From positions 62,001-126,000 of the forward strand of contig JBGANY010000003.1 in assembly GCA_044222005.1 (NCBI GenBank): a stretch of 64,000 bases of DNA. The letters are read 5' to 3'. Positions 34,301 through 42,933 of the stretch are shown one piece after another. The notes below the pieces were generated by a model, which was not told where the DNA came from, searched no databases, and worked only from the letters and a program-made list of their open reading frames with translations. Made by a program: the position numbers and the translations under genes. Each line of letters starts with the position of its first letter. Positions within the stretch are counted from its first letter, which is position 1. This DNA is from Methylotenera_A sp044222005. Lineage in GTDB: Bacteria > Pseudomonadota > Gammaproteobacteria > Burkholderiales > Methylophilaceae.

Positions 34301-35167
34301 GGTTTGGATTGCTGCGTGATAAAAAACGGCCACCGGCGACCGTAGGCAAGCCGGAAATCAAGGCGCAGGTGATTCATTTCATTAACAGGCCGATGCCGAA
34401 AAATATGCAGTCCAAAACCTCACGCGCCATGCTTGGCTTGGAAGATGAGCACATGGTGCCTGTCATCCGTAACCCGAAAATGGTCACAGAAGATTCTGAA
34501 GCAGTGTTCTATTTCCCCGGCTGCGGCTCGGAGCGTCTGTTCTCAAATGTAGGCTTGGCCACGCAGGCCATGCTATATGAAGTGGGCGCCATTACCGTGC
34601 TGCCGCCCGGTTATTTGTGCTGCGGCTACCCGCAAACCTCTGCGGGTAATCATGATAAAGGCCAGGAAATCACGGCGGATAACCGCGTGCTGTTCCACCG
34701 TGTCGCCAATACGCTCAATTACCTCGACATTAAAACGGTGATTGTGTCGTGCGGCACCTGTATGGACCAGCTGCAGAAATACGAGTTTGAAAAGATTTTC
34801 CCGGGTTGCAGACTGCTGGATATTCACGAATATCTGATGGAAAAAGACATGCGCCTGCAAGGTGTCACCGGCACACGTTACATGTACCACGACCCATGCC
34901 ACACGCCGATGAAAACTTATGCGCCGCTTAAAGTGACCAACGCGCTGATGGGGCAAGATGTACAGCTGAATGACCGCTGCTGTGGTGAAAGCGGTACCTT
35001 TGCCGCTGCCCGCCCGGATGCAAGGCCTGGCGCGCTACGGCGATGATACCGGCATTGAGGCGGATTATATCGTGGTGGAAATGGCGAAACATATCCTTGG
35101 TGAGAATTGGATGCAGGAATATGTTGAGAAGGCGAATAATGGCGGGATAGAGAAGGTGTTGTTGTAA
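31393..35167 (+). pseudogene. FAD-linked oxidase / Fe-S / CCG-domain oxidoreductase, frameshifted near C-terminus
   Basis: A giant D-lactate/glycolate-dehydrogenase-like protein (DUF3683-type N-terminus). The open frame 31393-35046 gives 1217 residues. It has an N-terminal DUF3683-like region (1-150), FAD-binding-4 with PRGGGTGYTGGA, the FAD-oxidase C domain with GEHGIGITK, two 4Fe-4S motifs (CLRCGKCKPVC and CTVCHRCEKPCP) and CCG domains (GYLCCGYP, SCGTCMDQ, DRCCGESGTF). After AAARPD the frame ends in unrelated residues. The family C-terminus (MQGLARYGDDTGIEADYIVVEM to IEKVLL) continues in another frame up to 35167. Roughly 40 residues between are missing (inferred), so the gene has an internal deletion at about 35017-35023. 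Confidence 0.8.
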
Positions 35168-35170
35168 TTT

Positions 35171-35749
35171 ATGGCTGATGTGACCTCTGCCGGCATAGCA
35201 ACATCCATTGCGAACGGTACAATTTTGACACAGTGGTGGTTCTATGTGCTGTGGTTACTTGTTACGGCTTTAGGCTCTGCGCTCGGTGTCTGGATGAATG
35301 AAAGAATGAAGGGAGATGTAGCTAAAAGTGTCTGGCTTGCTCAGGAAAGCTGGAAAGAGAAGTATAGGCTTTATATAACGCTCATTGATGCAACAGAAGA
35401 AATAACAGGCGCCTTGTGGAATATATTCACTGACACTCGTACACTTTCTCAGATGCCAATAAACCAAGATAGCACAGAACAGGATGGCTTAAGAATGTTT
35501 CCAGAACACCAGCAGTTTTTAGACAGAGAAACCATAGCAATAGATAAGATTTCTGCTGTGTCCGTGGCTGCCGAGTTAATGTTAAATGAAAAAGCTCAAA
35601 AAGCGCTTGAAATGATTAGAAAGTCGCGTACACGTTCAATTTACGTGGTAAATATGTCGTATAGGCAGCGCATTGATGAGAGGTTGGCTGCGGCAAGTGA
35701 GGCAAAGTCCTTGCTTCTCAAAGCGGCAAGAGAAGATTTAAAGATATGA
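35171..35749 (+). CDS. Single-pass membrane protein of unknown function
   Basis: A 192-residue protein. One N-terminal transmembrane helix (about 22-44, WWFYVLWLLVTALGSALGVW) precedes a long, mostly helical, charged cytoplasmic or periplasmic domain rich in Glu, Lys and Arg. No family is recognised. It starts three bases after the broken oxidoreductase, yet its composition (more A/T, few GC-ending codons) looks different from neighbours. It is followed by a structured repeat, so it may be an acquired gene. Confidence 0.6.
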   Translation: MADVTSAGIATSIANGTILTQWWFYVLWLLVTALGSALGVWMNERMKGDVAKSVWLAQESWKEKYRLYITLIDATEEITGALWNIFTDTRTLSQMPINQDSTEQDGLRMFPEHQQFLDRETIAIDKISAVSVAAELMLNEKAQKALEMIRKSRTRSIYVVNMSYRQRIDERLAAASEAKSLLLKAAREDLKI

Positions 35750-35754
35750 AGTAG

Positions 35755-35990
35755 TATGTAATGTTCTTTTTCGCCGCTAGGCGAGTTTCTTTCTTTTGCG
35801 TAGCCAAAAGAAAGAAACCAAAGAAAAAGCTACCCCGGTGCCGCTTGTTTCCTCCGGTCTTAGCGCCGCATCTGGGCGGCTGCGGAACTCGCCTTCTAAA
35901 ATCATTCAGGCTCAAACAGTCCTCGCCGCTTATCCATCTGCCGCTCAAGCCTCAGGCGCGGCAAAGGGGGCTGAGCCGTGGGAATGTGTT
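35755..35990. repeat. Structured intergenic repeat (REP/MITE-like)
   Basis: A perfect 14-bp inverted repeat GTTTCTTTCTTTTG / CAAAAGAAAGAAAC with a 6-base loop (35785-35798 and 35805-35818) lies inside a larger pair of 8-bp arms GGCGAGTT (35780-35787) and AACTCGCC (35886-35893). A GC-rich hairpin-prone stretch follows. From memory, similar CTTTCTTTTG...CAAAAGAAAG elements are scattered between genes in many proteobacteria. An 82-codon frame across it is not a gene. Confidence 0.6.
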
Positions 35991-35998
35991 TAGAGTTA

Positions 35999-36121
35999 TT
36001 AACCGTTAATTTTTTTAATGGCAACGATGGCAAGCAAAATCATACCTATCGTGGCGGCGGCAATTACGATCAGGCTCATCATACCGTAGTCTGTAGAGAG
36101 TAAATCACTCCATATTTTCAT
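35999..36121 (-). CDS. DUF3149 small membrane protein (40 residues)
   Basis: A 40-residue ORF on the minus strand with start ATG at 36121 and a good GGAG ribosome site seven bases upstream. The N-terminus MKIWSDLLSTDYGMMSLIVI matches the DUF3149 pattern (short amphipathic start, S-TDYG-MSL, single helix at about 14-34), ending in KKING. These small inner-membrane proteins have no known function. Position between the repeat and pyrD is unremarkable. Confidence 0.7.
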   Translation of the reverse strand: MKIWSDLLSTDYGMMSLIVIAAATIGMILLAIVAIKKING

Positions 36122-36262
36122 GCTCATTCTCCATGTTGAAGTTAATACACGACAGCGGAACTATCTCGCATGCGGCAATTAGTCGCATTGATTTAGCGCA
36201 AAAAAGGTTCATCATTTCTAACGGATTGGCTTGTTTTGCCATATCTCGCGTAAAATATTGCT

Positions 36263-37279
36263 ATGAATTGTTATCAACTTGCCAAGCCTTTATTGTTTCA
36301 ACTCGATGCGGAATTCGCGCATGACCTCACGCTTAAAAGCCTAAAATGGGCAGAAAAAACGGGCTTGCTGGGGTTATATCCCCAAGCGCCAGCTTGTACG
36401 CCACGTCAGGTGATGGGCTTAACCTTTCCCAATGCGGTTGGCTTGGCTGCCGGGCTGGATAAAAACGGCGCGGTGATTGACGGCATGGCGAAGCTGGGTT
36501 TTGGCTTTATCGAGGTGGGTACAGTGACGCCGCGCCCACAGCCTGGAAATCCCAAGCCCAGATTATTCCGGGTACCGCAAGCCGAGGGCATTATTAACCG
36601 TTTTGGTTTTAATAATCTGGGCGTAGACAATCTGGTAGAGAATGTAAAAGCCGCAAAGTACAAAGGCATTTTGGGTATCAATATCGGCAAGAATTTTGAT
36701 ACGCCAAACGAGCGCGCAGTTGAGGATTACCTGCTGTGCATGCAAAAGGTGTACATCGATGCCAGTTATATCACGGTGAACATTTCGTCACCCAACACTA
36801 AAAACCTGCGTGCGCTGCAAGAGAAAGAGGCTTTATCTGGCCTGCTTGCTAGCTTGAAATTGGAACAAACCAAGCTGGCTGAACAACATGGAAAGTACGT
36901 GCCAATCGCCTTAAAAATCGCGCCAGACTTGACGCTTGAGCAAGTGAACGAAATTGCCGACTTATTGATGCAGCACAAAATAGATGGCGTGATTGCAACC
37001 AATACCACCTTGTCGCGCGAGGCGGTTAAAGGCTTGCCTCATGCTGATGAAGCTGGCGGTCTGTCTGGTGCGCCGGTGCGCAATCCATCGACTTTGGTTA
37101 TTCAGCAACTCTCAAAACAACTGCAAGGCGCGCTGCCGATAATCGGCGTGGGTGGCATTCTAAGCGGCGCGGACGCGGTAGAAAAAATCGCGGCAGGCGC
37201 AAGCCTGGTGCAAGTATACAGCGGGCTGATTTACAAAGGGCCCGCGCTGGTGCATGAGGTTGCTAGAGCGCTGGGGTAA
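36263..37279 (+). CDS. pyrD: Dihydroorotate dehydrogenase (quinone), class 2
   Basis: Membrane-associated FMN enzyme that oxidises dihydroorotate to orotate with quinone in pyrimidine synthesis. It is 338 residues (E. coli PyrD 336). An N-terminal amphipathic part is followed by NAVGLAAGLDKNG, GFIEVGTVTPRPQPGN and NRFGFNN. The catalytic-serine block is VNISSPNTKNLR, and IIGVGGI in the FMN-phosphate site is present. The upstream TTGTTT-N16-TAAAAT could be its promoter. The GST gene follows within 4 bases. Confidence 0.97.
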   Translation: MNCYQLAKPLLFQLDAEFAHDLTLKSLKWAEKTGLLGLYPQAPACTPRQVMGLTFPNAVGLAAGLDKNGAVIDGMAKLGFGFIEVGTVTPRPQPGNPKPRLFRVPQAEGIINRFGFNNLGVDNLVENVKAAKYKGILGINIGKNFDTPNERAVEDYLLCMQKVYIDASYITVNISSPNTKNLRALQEKEALSGLLASLKLEQTKLAEQHGKYVPIALKIAPDLTLEQVNEIADLLMQHKIDGVIATNTTLSREAVKGLPHADEAGGLSGAPVRNPSTLVIQQLSKQLQGALPIIGVGGILSGADAVEKIAAGASLVQVYSGLIYKGPALVHEVARALG

Positions 37280-37282
37280 ATT

Positions 37283-37885
37283 TTGGCGTTACCTATTCTT
37301 TACTCTTACCGCCGCTGCCCTTATGCCATGCGTGCAAGAATGGCGCTGAAAATGGCAGAAATTGAAGTCGAAATCCGCGAGATTTCATTGCGTGATAAGC
37401 CTGCGCACATGCTGCAGGCTTCACCCAAAGGCACAGTTCCAGTTTTAGTATTGCAAGATGACACGGTGATAGAAGAAAGCTTAGAAATCATGCTGTTTGC
37501 GCTTCAAAAGCATGCCCTGGGAGGCAGTCTGGATGCGGCTTCCAGAGCATTGATTCTGGAGAATGACAGCAGTTTTAAGCAGGCTTTGGATCGATACAAG
37601 TATCCTGAGCGTTTTCCGGGGAAGCCCCAACCGGAATATCGTGCGCAAGGCGAGGTATTTTTACAAAAGCTAGAAAGTTTGCTCAGTAAAAATAATTATT
37701 TGTTCAGCGCCGAACCCAGCTTGGCTGATATTGCAATTTTTCCGTTTGTACGCCAATTCGCTGCGGTAGATGCAGCGTGGTTTGAGCAAAGCGAATATCC
37801 AAAATTAAGGTCCTGGCTGAATAATTGGCTAAATTCGGAATTATTTCAAAGTGTCATGACAAAACACCCGACTTTTGTCGGGTGA
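37283..37885 (+). CDS. Glutathione S-transferase family protein
   Basis: A GST of 200 residues with N-terminal thioredoxin-like domain starting YSYRRCPYAMRARMAL (CPYxxR) and SPKGTVPVL cis-Pro loop, EESLEIM for glutathione binding, and a helical C-terminal domain (SLADIAIFPF). The start codon is TTG at 37283, three bases after pyrD, implying coupling. The substrate is unknown. The last codons form the stem of a terminator for the opposing clpA. Confidence 0.85.
   Translation: MALPILYSYRRCPYAMRARMALKMAEIEVEIREISLRDKPAHMLQASPKGTVPVLVLQDDTVIEESLEIMLFALQKHALGGSLDAASRALILENDSSFKQALDRYKYPERFPGKPQPEYRAQGEVFLQKLESLLSKNNYLFSAEPSLADIAIFPFVRQFAAVDAAWFEQSEYPKLRSWLNNWLNSELFQSVMTKHPTFVG
37860..37884 (-). 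terminator. Rho-independent terminator of clpA (within the GST 3' end)
   Basis: A perfect 8-bp stem CACCCGAC / GTCGGGTG with a 4-base loop, overlapping the end of the GST gene. Read on the minus strand it is followed by TTTTG, so it terminates the clpA transcript. In the plus direction there is no T run. Confidence 0.8.
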
Positions 37886-37893
37886 TTGAAAGT

Positions 37894-40170
37894 TTAGACA
37901 GTTTCAGCTTCAGGTTTCGGCGTTTCATGCTTTTCAGCAAACACCAGTTTGACCTGGTCTTTGTCGTCAATATCCACATGCACCGCGCCGCCATTGGCCA
38001 GGCGGCCAAATAGCAATTCATCGGCTAGGGCTTTGCGAATGGTATCCTGAATCAGGCGTGCCATTGGCCGAGCGCCCATGCTCGGATCAAAGCCTTTTCT
38101 GCCCAGATACGCTTTAAGCGCATCGCTGAAGGTGACATCCACTTTCTTCTCATGCAGCTGGTCTTCGAGCTGCATCAGGAATTTATCCACTACGCGGATG
38201 ATGATGTCTTGCGACAACGCGCTAAACGATACGGTCGCATCTAGGCGGTTGCGGAATTCTGGCGAGAACAGGCGCTTGATATCCGCTTGCTCGTCACCCG
38301 CTTGTTTGCTGGTGGTAAAGCCCATGCTGGTTTTAGACAGGCTTTCCGCGCCCGCATTGGTGGTCATGATAATCGTGACGTTACGGAAATCCGCTTTGCG
38401 ACCGTTATTGTCCGTCAGCGTACCGTGATCCATCACCTGCAGCAGAATATTGAAAATATCAGGGTGCGCTTTTTCAATCTCATCCAACAGCAGCACGCAA
38501 TATGGCTGTTTAGTAATCGCCTCGGTCAACAAGCCGCCCTGGTCAAACCCGACATAGCCGGGAGGCGCGCCAATCAGGCGGCTTACGGCATGGCGTTCCA
38601 TGTATTCACTCATGTCAAAACGAATTAGCTCAATACCCATGATGTAGGCGAGTTGTTTGGCGACTTCTGTTTTACCTACACCGGTAGGACCGCTGAACAG
38701 GAAACTGCCAATCGGTTTGTTGCCATGCCCCAGGCCGCTACGCGCCATTTTAATTGCGGATGCGAGCACTTCAATCGCTTTATCCTGCCCAAATACCACC
38801 GCTTTCAAATCGCGTTCCAATGTTTTAAGTACCGTGCGGTCATCGCTGGAGATATTTTTTGGCGGAATGCGCGCAATCTTGGCGATGATGTCTTCAATCT
38901 CCTTGTGGCCAATCACTTTCTTCTGTTTCGATTTTGGCAAGATGCGCTGGGCCGCGCCCGCTTCATCAATCACATCAATCGCTTTATCAGGCAAGTGACG
39001 GTCGTTGATGTATTTGGCGGATAGTTCTGCTGCCGTAGAAAGCGCGCTGGCACTGTATTTCACGCTGTGATGCTCTTCAAAGCGCGATTTCAGGCCTTTT
39101 AGGATCTCGATTGTTTCGGCAACACTTGGTTCTGCCACATCGATTTTCTGGAAGCGGCGTGAAAGCGCGTGATCTTTCTCGAAAATGCCGCGGTATTCCT
39201 GGTATGTGGTCGCACCAATGCATTTGAGCGTGCCGTTTGAAAGTGCCGGTTTAAGCAGATTGCTTGCATCCAGCGTACCGCCGCTGGCCGCGCCCGCGCC
39301 GATTAAGGTGTGAATTTCATCAATAAATAAAATTGCATCCGGTTTTTCAGCCAGCTGTTTCATCACCGCTTTCAGGCGTTGCTCGAAGTCACCACGGTAC
39401 TTGGTGCCCGCCAGTAATGCGCCCATGTCAAGTGAGTAAACAGTCGCGCTTGCCAGCACGTCGGGAATGTCCTTGCTTACAATGCGGCTTGCCAAGCCCT
39501 CGGCAATCGCGGTTTTGCCCACGCCGGCTTCACCCACCAGCAGCGGATTATTTTTGCGGCGGCGGCATAAAGTCTGGATGACGCGCTCAAGCTCCGGCGC
39601 CCGGCCGATAAGCGGATCGATTTTGCCTGCAGCGACTTGCGCGTTCAGGTTGAGTGTAAAGTTCTCCAGCGCGCCATTGGGAGCAGATTCTGTTTCGATA
39701 TCAGTTTCGCTGCTATCCGTTTTGTTATCGCCTTCCGGTATTTTGGCCACACCGTGTGAAATATAATTCACTACGTCAAGCCGTGTAATGCCTTGCTGGT
39801 GCAGAAAAAATACCGCATGCGAATCTTTTTCGCCATAGATCGCAACAAGCACATTGGCACCAGTGACTTCTTTTTTGCCAGAGGATTGTACGTGCAGCAT
39901 GGCGCGTTGAATGACGCGCTGGAAGCCCAGCGTCGGCTGAGTATCGACTTCATCTTCGCCGCCTACGATGGGCGTGTGTTCTTCAATATAATGAATAAGC
40001 TCAGCGCGCAGAACGTCAAATTTTGCCCCGCATGCCCGCAATACTTCAGCCGCGGTAGGATTATCGATCATCGCCAGTAACAAATGCTCAACCGTAATGA
40101 GTTCATGGCGCTTTTGTCGCGCATCCATAAACGCCATGTGGAGGCTAACTTCTAATTCCTGAGCAATCAT
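37894..40170 (-). CDS. clpA: ATP-dependent Clp protease ATP-binding subunit ClpA
   Basis: AAA+ unfoldase that feeds substrates to ClpP, 758 residues (E. coli 758). It has an N-terminal ClpS-binding repeat domain (1-150), a first AAA module with GEAGVGKTA (Walker A) and LFIDEIHTLIGAG, and a second with GPTGVGKTE and VLLLDEIEKAHPD. The family C-terminus follows, with the ClpP-binding-type loop region. The adaptor gene clpS lies directly upstream, as in most proteobacteria. Confidence 0.97.
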   Translation of the reverse strand: MIAQELEVSLHMAFMDARQKRHELITVEHLLLAMIDNPTAAEVLRACGAKFDVLRAELIHYIEEHTPIVGGEDEVDTQPTLGFQRVIQRAMLHVQSSGKKEVTGANVLVAIYGEKDSHAVFFLHQQGITRLDVVNYISHGVAKIPEGDNKTDSSETDIETESAPNGALENFTLNLNAQVAAGKIDPLIGRAPELERVIQTLCRRRKNNPLLVGEAGVGKTAIAEGLASRIVSKDIPDVLASATVYSLDMGALLAGTKYRGDFEQRLKAVMKQLAEKPDAILFIDEIHTLIGAGAASGGTLDASNLLKPALSNGTLKCIGATTYQEYRGIFEKDHALSRRFQKIDVAEPSVAETIEILKGLKSRFEEHHSVKYSASALSTAAELSAKYINDRHLPDKAIDVIDEAGAAQRILPKSKQKKVIGHKEIEDIIAKIARIPPKNISSDDRTVLKTLERDLKAVVFGQDKAIEVLASAIKMARSGLGHGNKPIGSFLFSGPTGVGKTEVAKQLAYIMGIELIRFDMSEYMERHAVSRLIGAPPGYVGFDQGGLLTEAITKQPYCVLLLDEIEKAHPDIFNILLQVMDHGTLTDNNGRKADFRNVTIIMTTNAGAESLSKTSMGFTTSKQAGDEQADIKRLFSPEFRNRLDATVSFSALSQDIIIRVVDKFLMQLEDQLHEKKVDVTFSDALKAYLGRKGFDPSMGARPMARLIQDTIRKALADELLFGRLANGGAVHVDIDDKDQVKLVFAEKHETPKPEAETV

Positions 40171-40234
40171 GTTAATACCTTACTTTCATTAGCTAACTTT
40201 GAACGGCTGCTATTCTATTTAACTTATGTCCGCC

Positions 40235-40546
40235 TTAGGCGGGTTCAACTACACACTGCAAAGGGTGTTGTGCTTCCTTGGCGTGTATCATGACCTGATT
40301 CATCTTCGTTTCTGCAATATCCTGCGGATATACGCCGCATACGCCTACACCTTCTGTATGTACTTTGAGCATAATTTGCGTGGCTTGTTCACGGTTTTTA
40401 TTAAAAAAACGTTGAATCGTTTCCACCACAAACTCCATAGGAGTGTAATCGTCATTTATCAGCAATACTTTAAACATATCGGGCAGTTTTGGTTTGACTG
40501 CGCTAGGCTTAAGTGCGGTATCGCCAGTGTGGTGCGTATTTGCCAT
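40235..40546 (-). CDS. clpS: ClpS adaptor of the Clp protease
   Basis: N-end-rule adaptor that binds ClpA and destabilising N-terminal residues. It is 103 residues from the ATG at 40546 (a longer open frame upstream is not used: it overlaps the CorC gene and lacks the family sequence). It has the conserved LLINDDYTPMEFVVETIQ, then HTEGVGVCGVYPQDIAETK and the terminal HPLQCVVEP. It lies 64 bases upstream of clpA on the same strand. Confidence 0.95.
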   Translation of the reverse strand: MANTHHTGDTALKPSAVKPKLPDMFKVLLINDDYTPMEFVVETIQRFFNKNREQATQIMLKVHTEGVGVCGVYPQDIAETKMNQVMIHAKEAQHPLQCVVEPA

Positions 40547-40607
40547 ATGCTTATTTGCTAACTTATTCAAGCTCAATTTTAAGAGGGGTTTTGCCGCTTG
40601 TTTGAAA

Positions 40608-41879
40608 TCAGGGAAATATTTTGACGCTTTTGACGATTCTGTCCTGAGTTTGCAAGATTTCCAGTCTGTGGCTACCAATTTTGATACTAGTATTGGGCTC
40701 GGGGATATCTTCGAAATGTTCTAATATCAAACCGTTCAATGTGCGCGGGCCATCCGTTGGCAACTGCAGGTTGAGCTTTTTATTCAAATCGCGCAGTGAA
40801 CTGCTACCATCTACCAGCCAGCTGCCATCGGCTTCCTGACGATAGCTTCCAATGCGGCTTGGCGACTGCGTGGTAAAGTCGCCGATGACTTCTTCCAGGA
40901 TGTCTTCCAGCGTGATCAGGCCTTTAAATTCACCGTATTCATCCACCACCAGCGCGATACGCTCCTGATTTTCCTGAAACTGCTGGATTTGCGTATAAAG
41001 CGGCGTGCCGGCCGGAACGAAATAGGGGTCTTCGATAATCTCCCGCAACGATTCTTTGGTCAACTCGTTGTTTTGCAAGTGTGCGCGAATCTGGTTGATG
41101 ACCTTGCGGATATGGATGATGCCGATAATTTCTTCGCTGTCGCCTGCGCGTACCGGCAGACGCGTATGATGGCTAGTCGAAATGCGCTGCAGGATATCGT
41201 CAATCGGCGCATCGAAATCAATGACTTCAACTAATGTGTGGGCGGTCATCACGTCATCTACCGTGATTTTTTCCAGCTCGAACAAGTTGAGCAGAATAGC
41301 GCGGTGTTTGTTCGGCATGAAATGCCCGGCATCAGTCACAATGCTCCTGAGTTCATCCATGGTGAGCGATTGTGCGTTTTCACTAAAGTTAATGTTGACC
41401 CTCAATAACTTGAGTAAGCCCTTTACGAATAAATTGACAAACCAGACTGCGGGATACAGCAGTTTGAGCAGAGGGTAGAGGATGTAGCTGCAAAAAATGC
41501 CGAGTTTTTCCGGATAAGCTGCGGCAATGACTTTGGGGGAGATTTCACTAAACACCAATATGGCAAAAGTGACCGCAAGCGTGCCTGTCATCAGTATCCA
41601 TTCGCCTTCGCCGAACAATTCAACGGTGATAATGGTGACCAGGGTAGCTGAGGCGGCATTGGCAAAGTTGTTGCACAGCAAAATGACGCCCAGCAGCTTG
41701 TCAGTTTTTGCCAGGAGAGTGCTTGCCAGGCGCGCCCCGCGGTGACCTTCTTTAACTAGGTGTCGTAGCCGATAACGGTTAAGCGACATCAGGCTGGTTT
41801 CAGCGATCGAGAAAAAGCCAGAAATGAGCAGCAGCAAAGCTAAAATAGCTAGTTGCCAAACAATAGGGACATTATCCAA
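40608..41879 (-). CDS. HlyC/CorC (CNNM) family membrane protein with CBS domains
   Basis: A 423-residue protein. The CNNM/DUF21 membrane domain has about four helices (1-190, starting FFSIAETSLMSLNRYRLRHLV). Two CBS motifs (about 205-325, DVMTAHTLVEVIDFDAPIDDIL, then ALVVDEYGEFKGLITLEDILEEVIGDF) and a C-terminal CorC/HlyC domain follow. The family is implicated in divalent-cation (Mg2+/Co2+) homeostasis. It is divergent from no neighbour: all flanking genes run on the same strand. Confidence 0.9.
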   Translation of the reverse strand: MDNVPIVWQLAILALLLLISGFFSIAETSLMSLNRYRLRHLVKEGHRGARLASTLLAKTDKLLGVILLCNNFANAASATLVTIITVELFGEGEWILMTGTLAVTFAILVFSEISPKVIAAAYPEKLGIFCSYILYPLLKLLYPAVWFVNLFVKGLLKLLRVNINFSENAQSLTMDELRSIVTDAGHFMPNKHRAILLNLFELEKITVDDVMTAHTLVEVIDFDAPIDDILQRISTSHHTRLPVRAGDSEEIIGIIHIRKVINQIRAHLQNNELTKESLREIIEDPYFVPAGTPLYTQIQQFQENQERIALVVDEYGEFKGLITLEDILEEVIGDFTTQSPSRIGSYRQEADGSWLVDGSSSLRDLNKKLNLQLPTDGPRTLNGLILEHFEDIPEPNTSIKIGSHRLEILQTQDRIVKSVKIFP

Positions 41880-41932
41880 TGAGCGTTAGATCGTTGTTAT
41901 GAATGAGGTAAGTGTACCTGCTAATCGCTTTA

Positions 41933-41952
41933 TTAATCAAGCGCTTGATTAA
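41933..41952. repeat. 20-bp perfect palindrome downstream of secF
   Basis: TTAATCAAGC immediately joined to its reverse complement GCTTGATTAA, extended by further pairing CGCTTT/AAAGCG with a slip. It begins seven bases after the secF stop (minus strand) and may act as a terminator-like hairpin or a protein-binding site. There is no T run. Confidence 0.6.
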
Positions 41953-41958
41953 AGCGGA

Positions 41959-42903
41959 TCAGGGCATGGACTCCGCTTCTTTGCTAGCATCTTTTTTCTC
42001 AACATCGCCAATCAGGTTGGCACGATTGACGCCAAGCCACATGGCAATCGGGCAGGCGACCAGTACTGAAGAGTAAATGCCGAACAAAATGCCGATGGTA
42101 AGTGCCAGGGAGAAATTATGCAGCACTTCACCGCCGAACAGCAGCATGGATAACACCATGAGTTGAGTAGAGAAGTGGGTGATGACAGTGCGCGACATGG
42201 TGCGGGTGATGGCGTTATCAATGACTTGTACGACGTCCGCCTTGCGCATTTTGCGGAAATTCTCGCGCACACGGTCAAACACCACTACAGACTCATTCAC
42301 TGAGTAACCCAATACCGCCAGTACGGCAGCTAGTACGGTCAGATTGAATTCCCACTGAAAAAAGGCGAAAAAGCCTAGAATAATCACCACGTCATGCATG
42401 TTGGCGATAATCGCGGCTACTGCAAAGCGCCATTCAAAGCGCATGGCCAAGTATAACATGATGCCGGCAATGACCAGCAGTAGCGCTAGTGCGCCGTTTT
42501 CGTAAAGTTCCTGGCCAACTTGCGGGCCTACGAATTCGACACGGCTCATTTGTACGGAGCTGTCAGCAGCTTTTAACACTGATAGCACTTCTTCTGAAAG
42601 CTGCGCGGTAGAAAGTCCCGCTTTGACAGGCAAACGGATGAGCACATCACGGCTAGTGCCAAAGTTCTGCACAGTGGCATCCTTGAGGCCAATGCTGTCG
42701 ACTGCGCTACGTATTTTGCTAAGGTCAGCCGCTTGCGGGTAGCTGACTTCCATCATCGTGCCGCCGGTAAAATCCACCCCGAAGTTCAGCCCGCGTGTCG
42801 CCAGAAAGAACACCGCAAGAATAAACGTAATTAACGAGATGGTAGTCGTCAGACGGCCATAGCTCATAAAGGGGATGTCTTTTTTTACTCTGAATAATTC
42901 CAT
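41959..42903 (-). CDS. secF: Protein translocase subunit SecF
   Basis: Inner-membrane partner of SecD that uses the proton-motive force to complete export. It is 314 residues with six helices. Typical motifs are FGVDFTGGTMMEVSY after helix 1, GPQVGQEL, SVNESVVVFDRVRE and the MSRTVITHFSTQL segment. secD lies 30 bases upstream, transcribed together. Confidence 0.97.
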   Translation of the reverse strand: MELFRVKKDIPFMSYGRLTTTISLITFILAVFFLATRGLNFGVDFTGGTMMEVSYPQAADLSKIRSAVDSIGLKDATVQNFGTSRDVLIRLPVKAGLSTAQLSEEVLSVLKAADSSVQMSRVEFVGPQVGQELYENGALALLLVIAGIMLYLAMRFEWRFAVAAIIANMHDVVIILGFFAFFQWEFNLTVLAAVLAVLGYSVNESVVVFDRVRENFRKMRKADVVQVIDNAITRTMSRTVITHFSTQLMVLSMLLFGGEVLHNFSLALTIGILFGIYSSVLVACPIAMWLGVNRANLIGDVEKKDASKEAESMP

Positions 42904-42933
42904 AATTTTCTGCTCTTAGTCTTTAGATTGCGC

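Noticed and set aside
35761..36009. 82-codon plus-strand ORF rich in Phe, Lys and Arg
   Set aside because: It lies wholly within a structured repeat with inverted arms; its sequence is dictated by the hairpins and no ribosome site precedes it.
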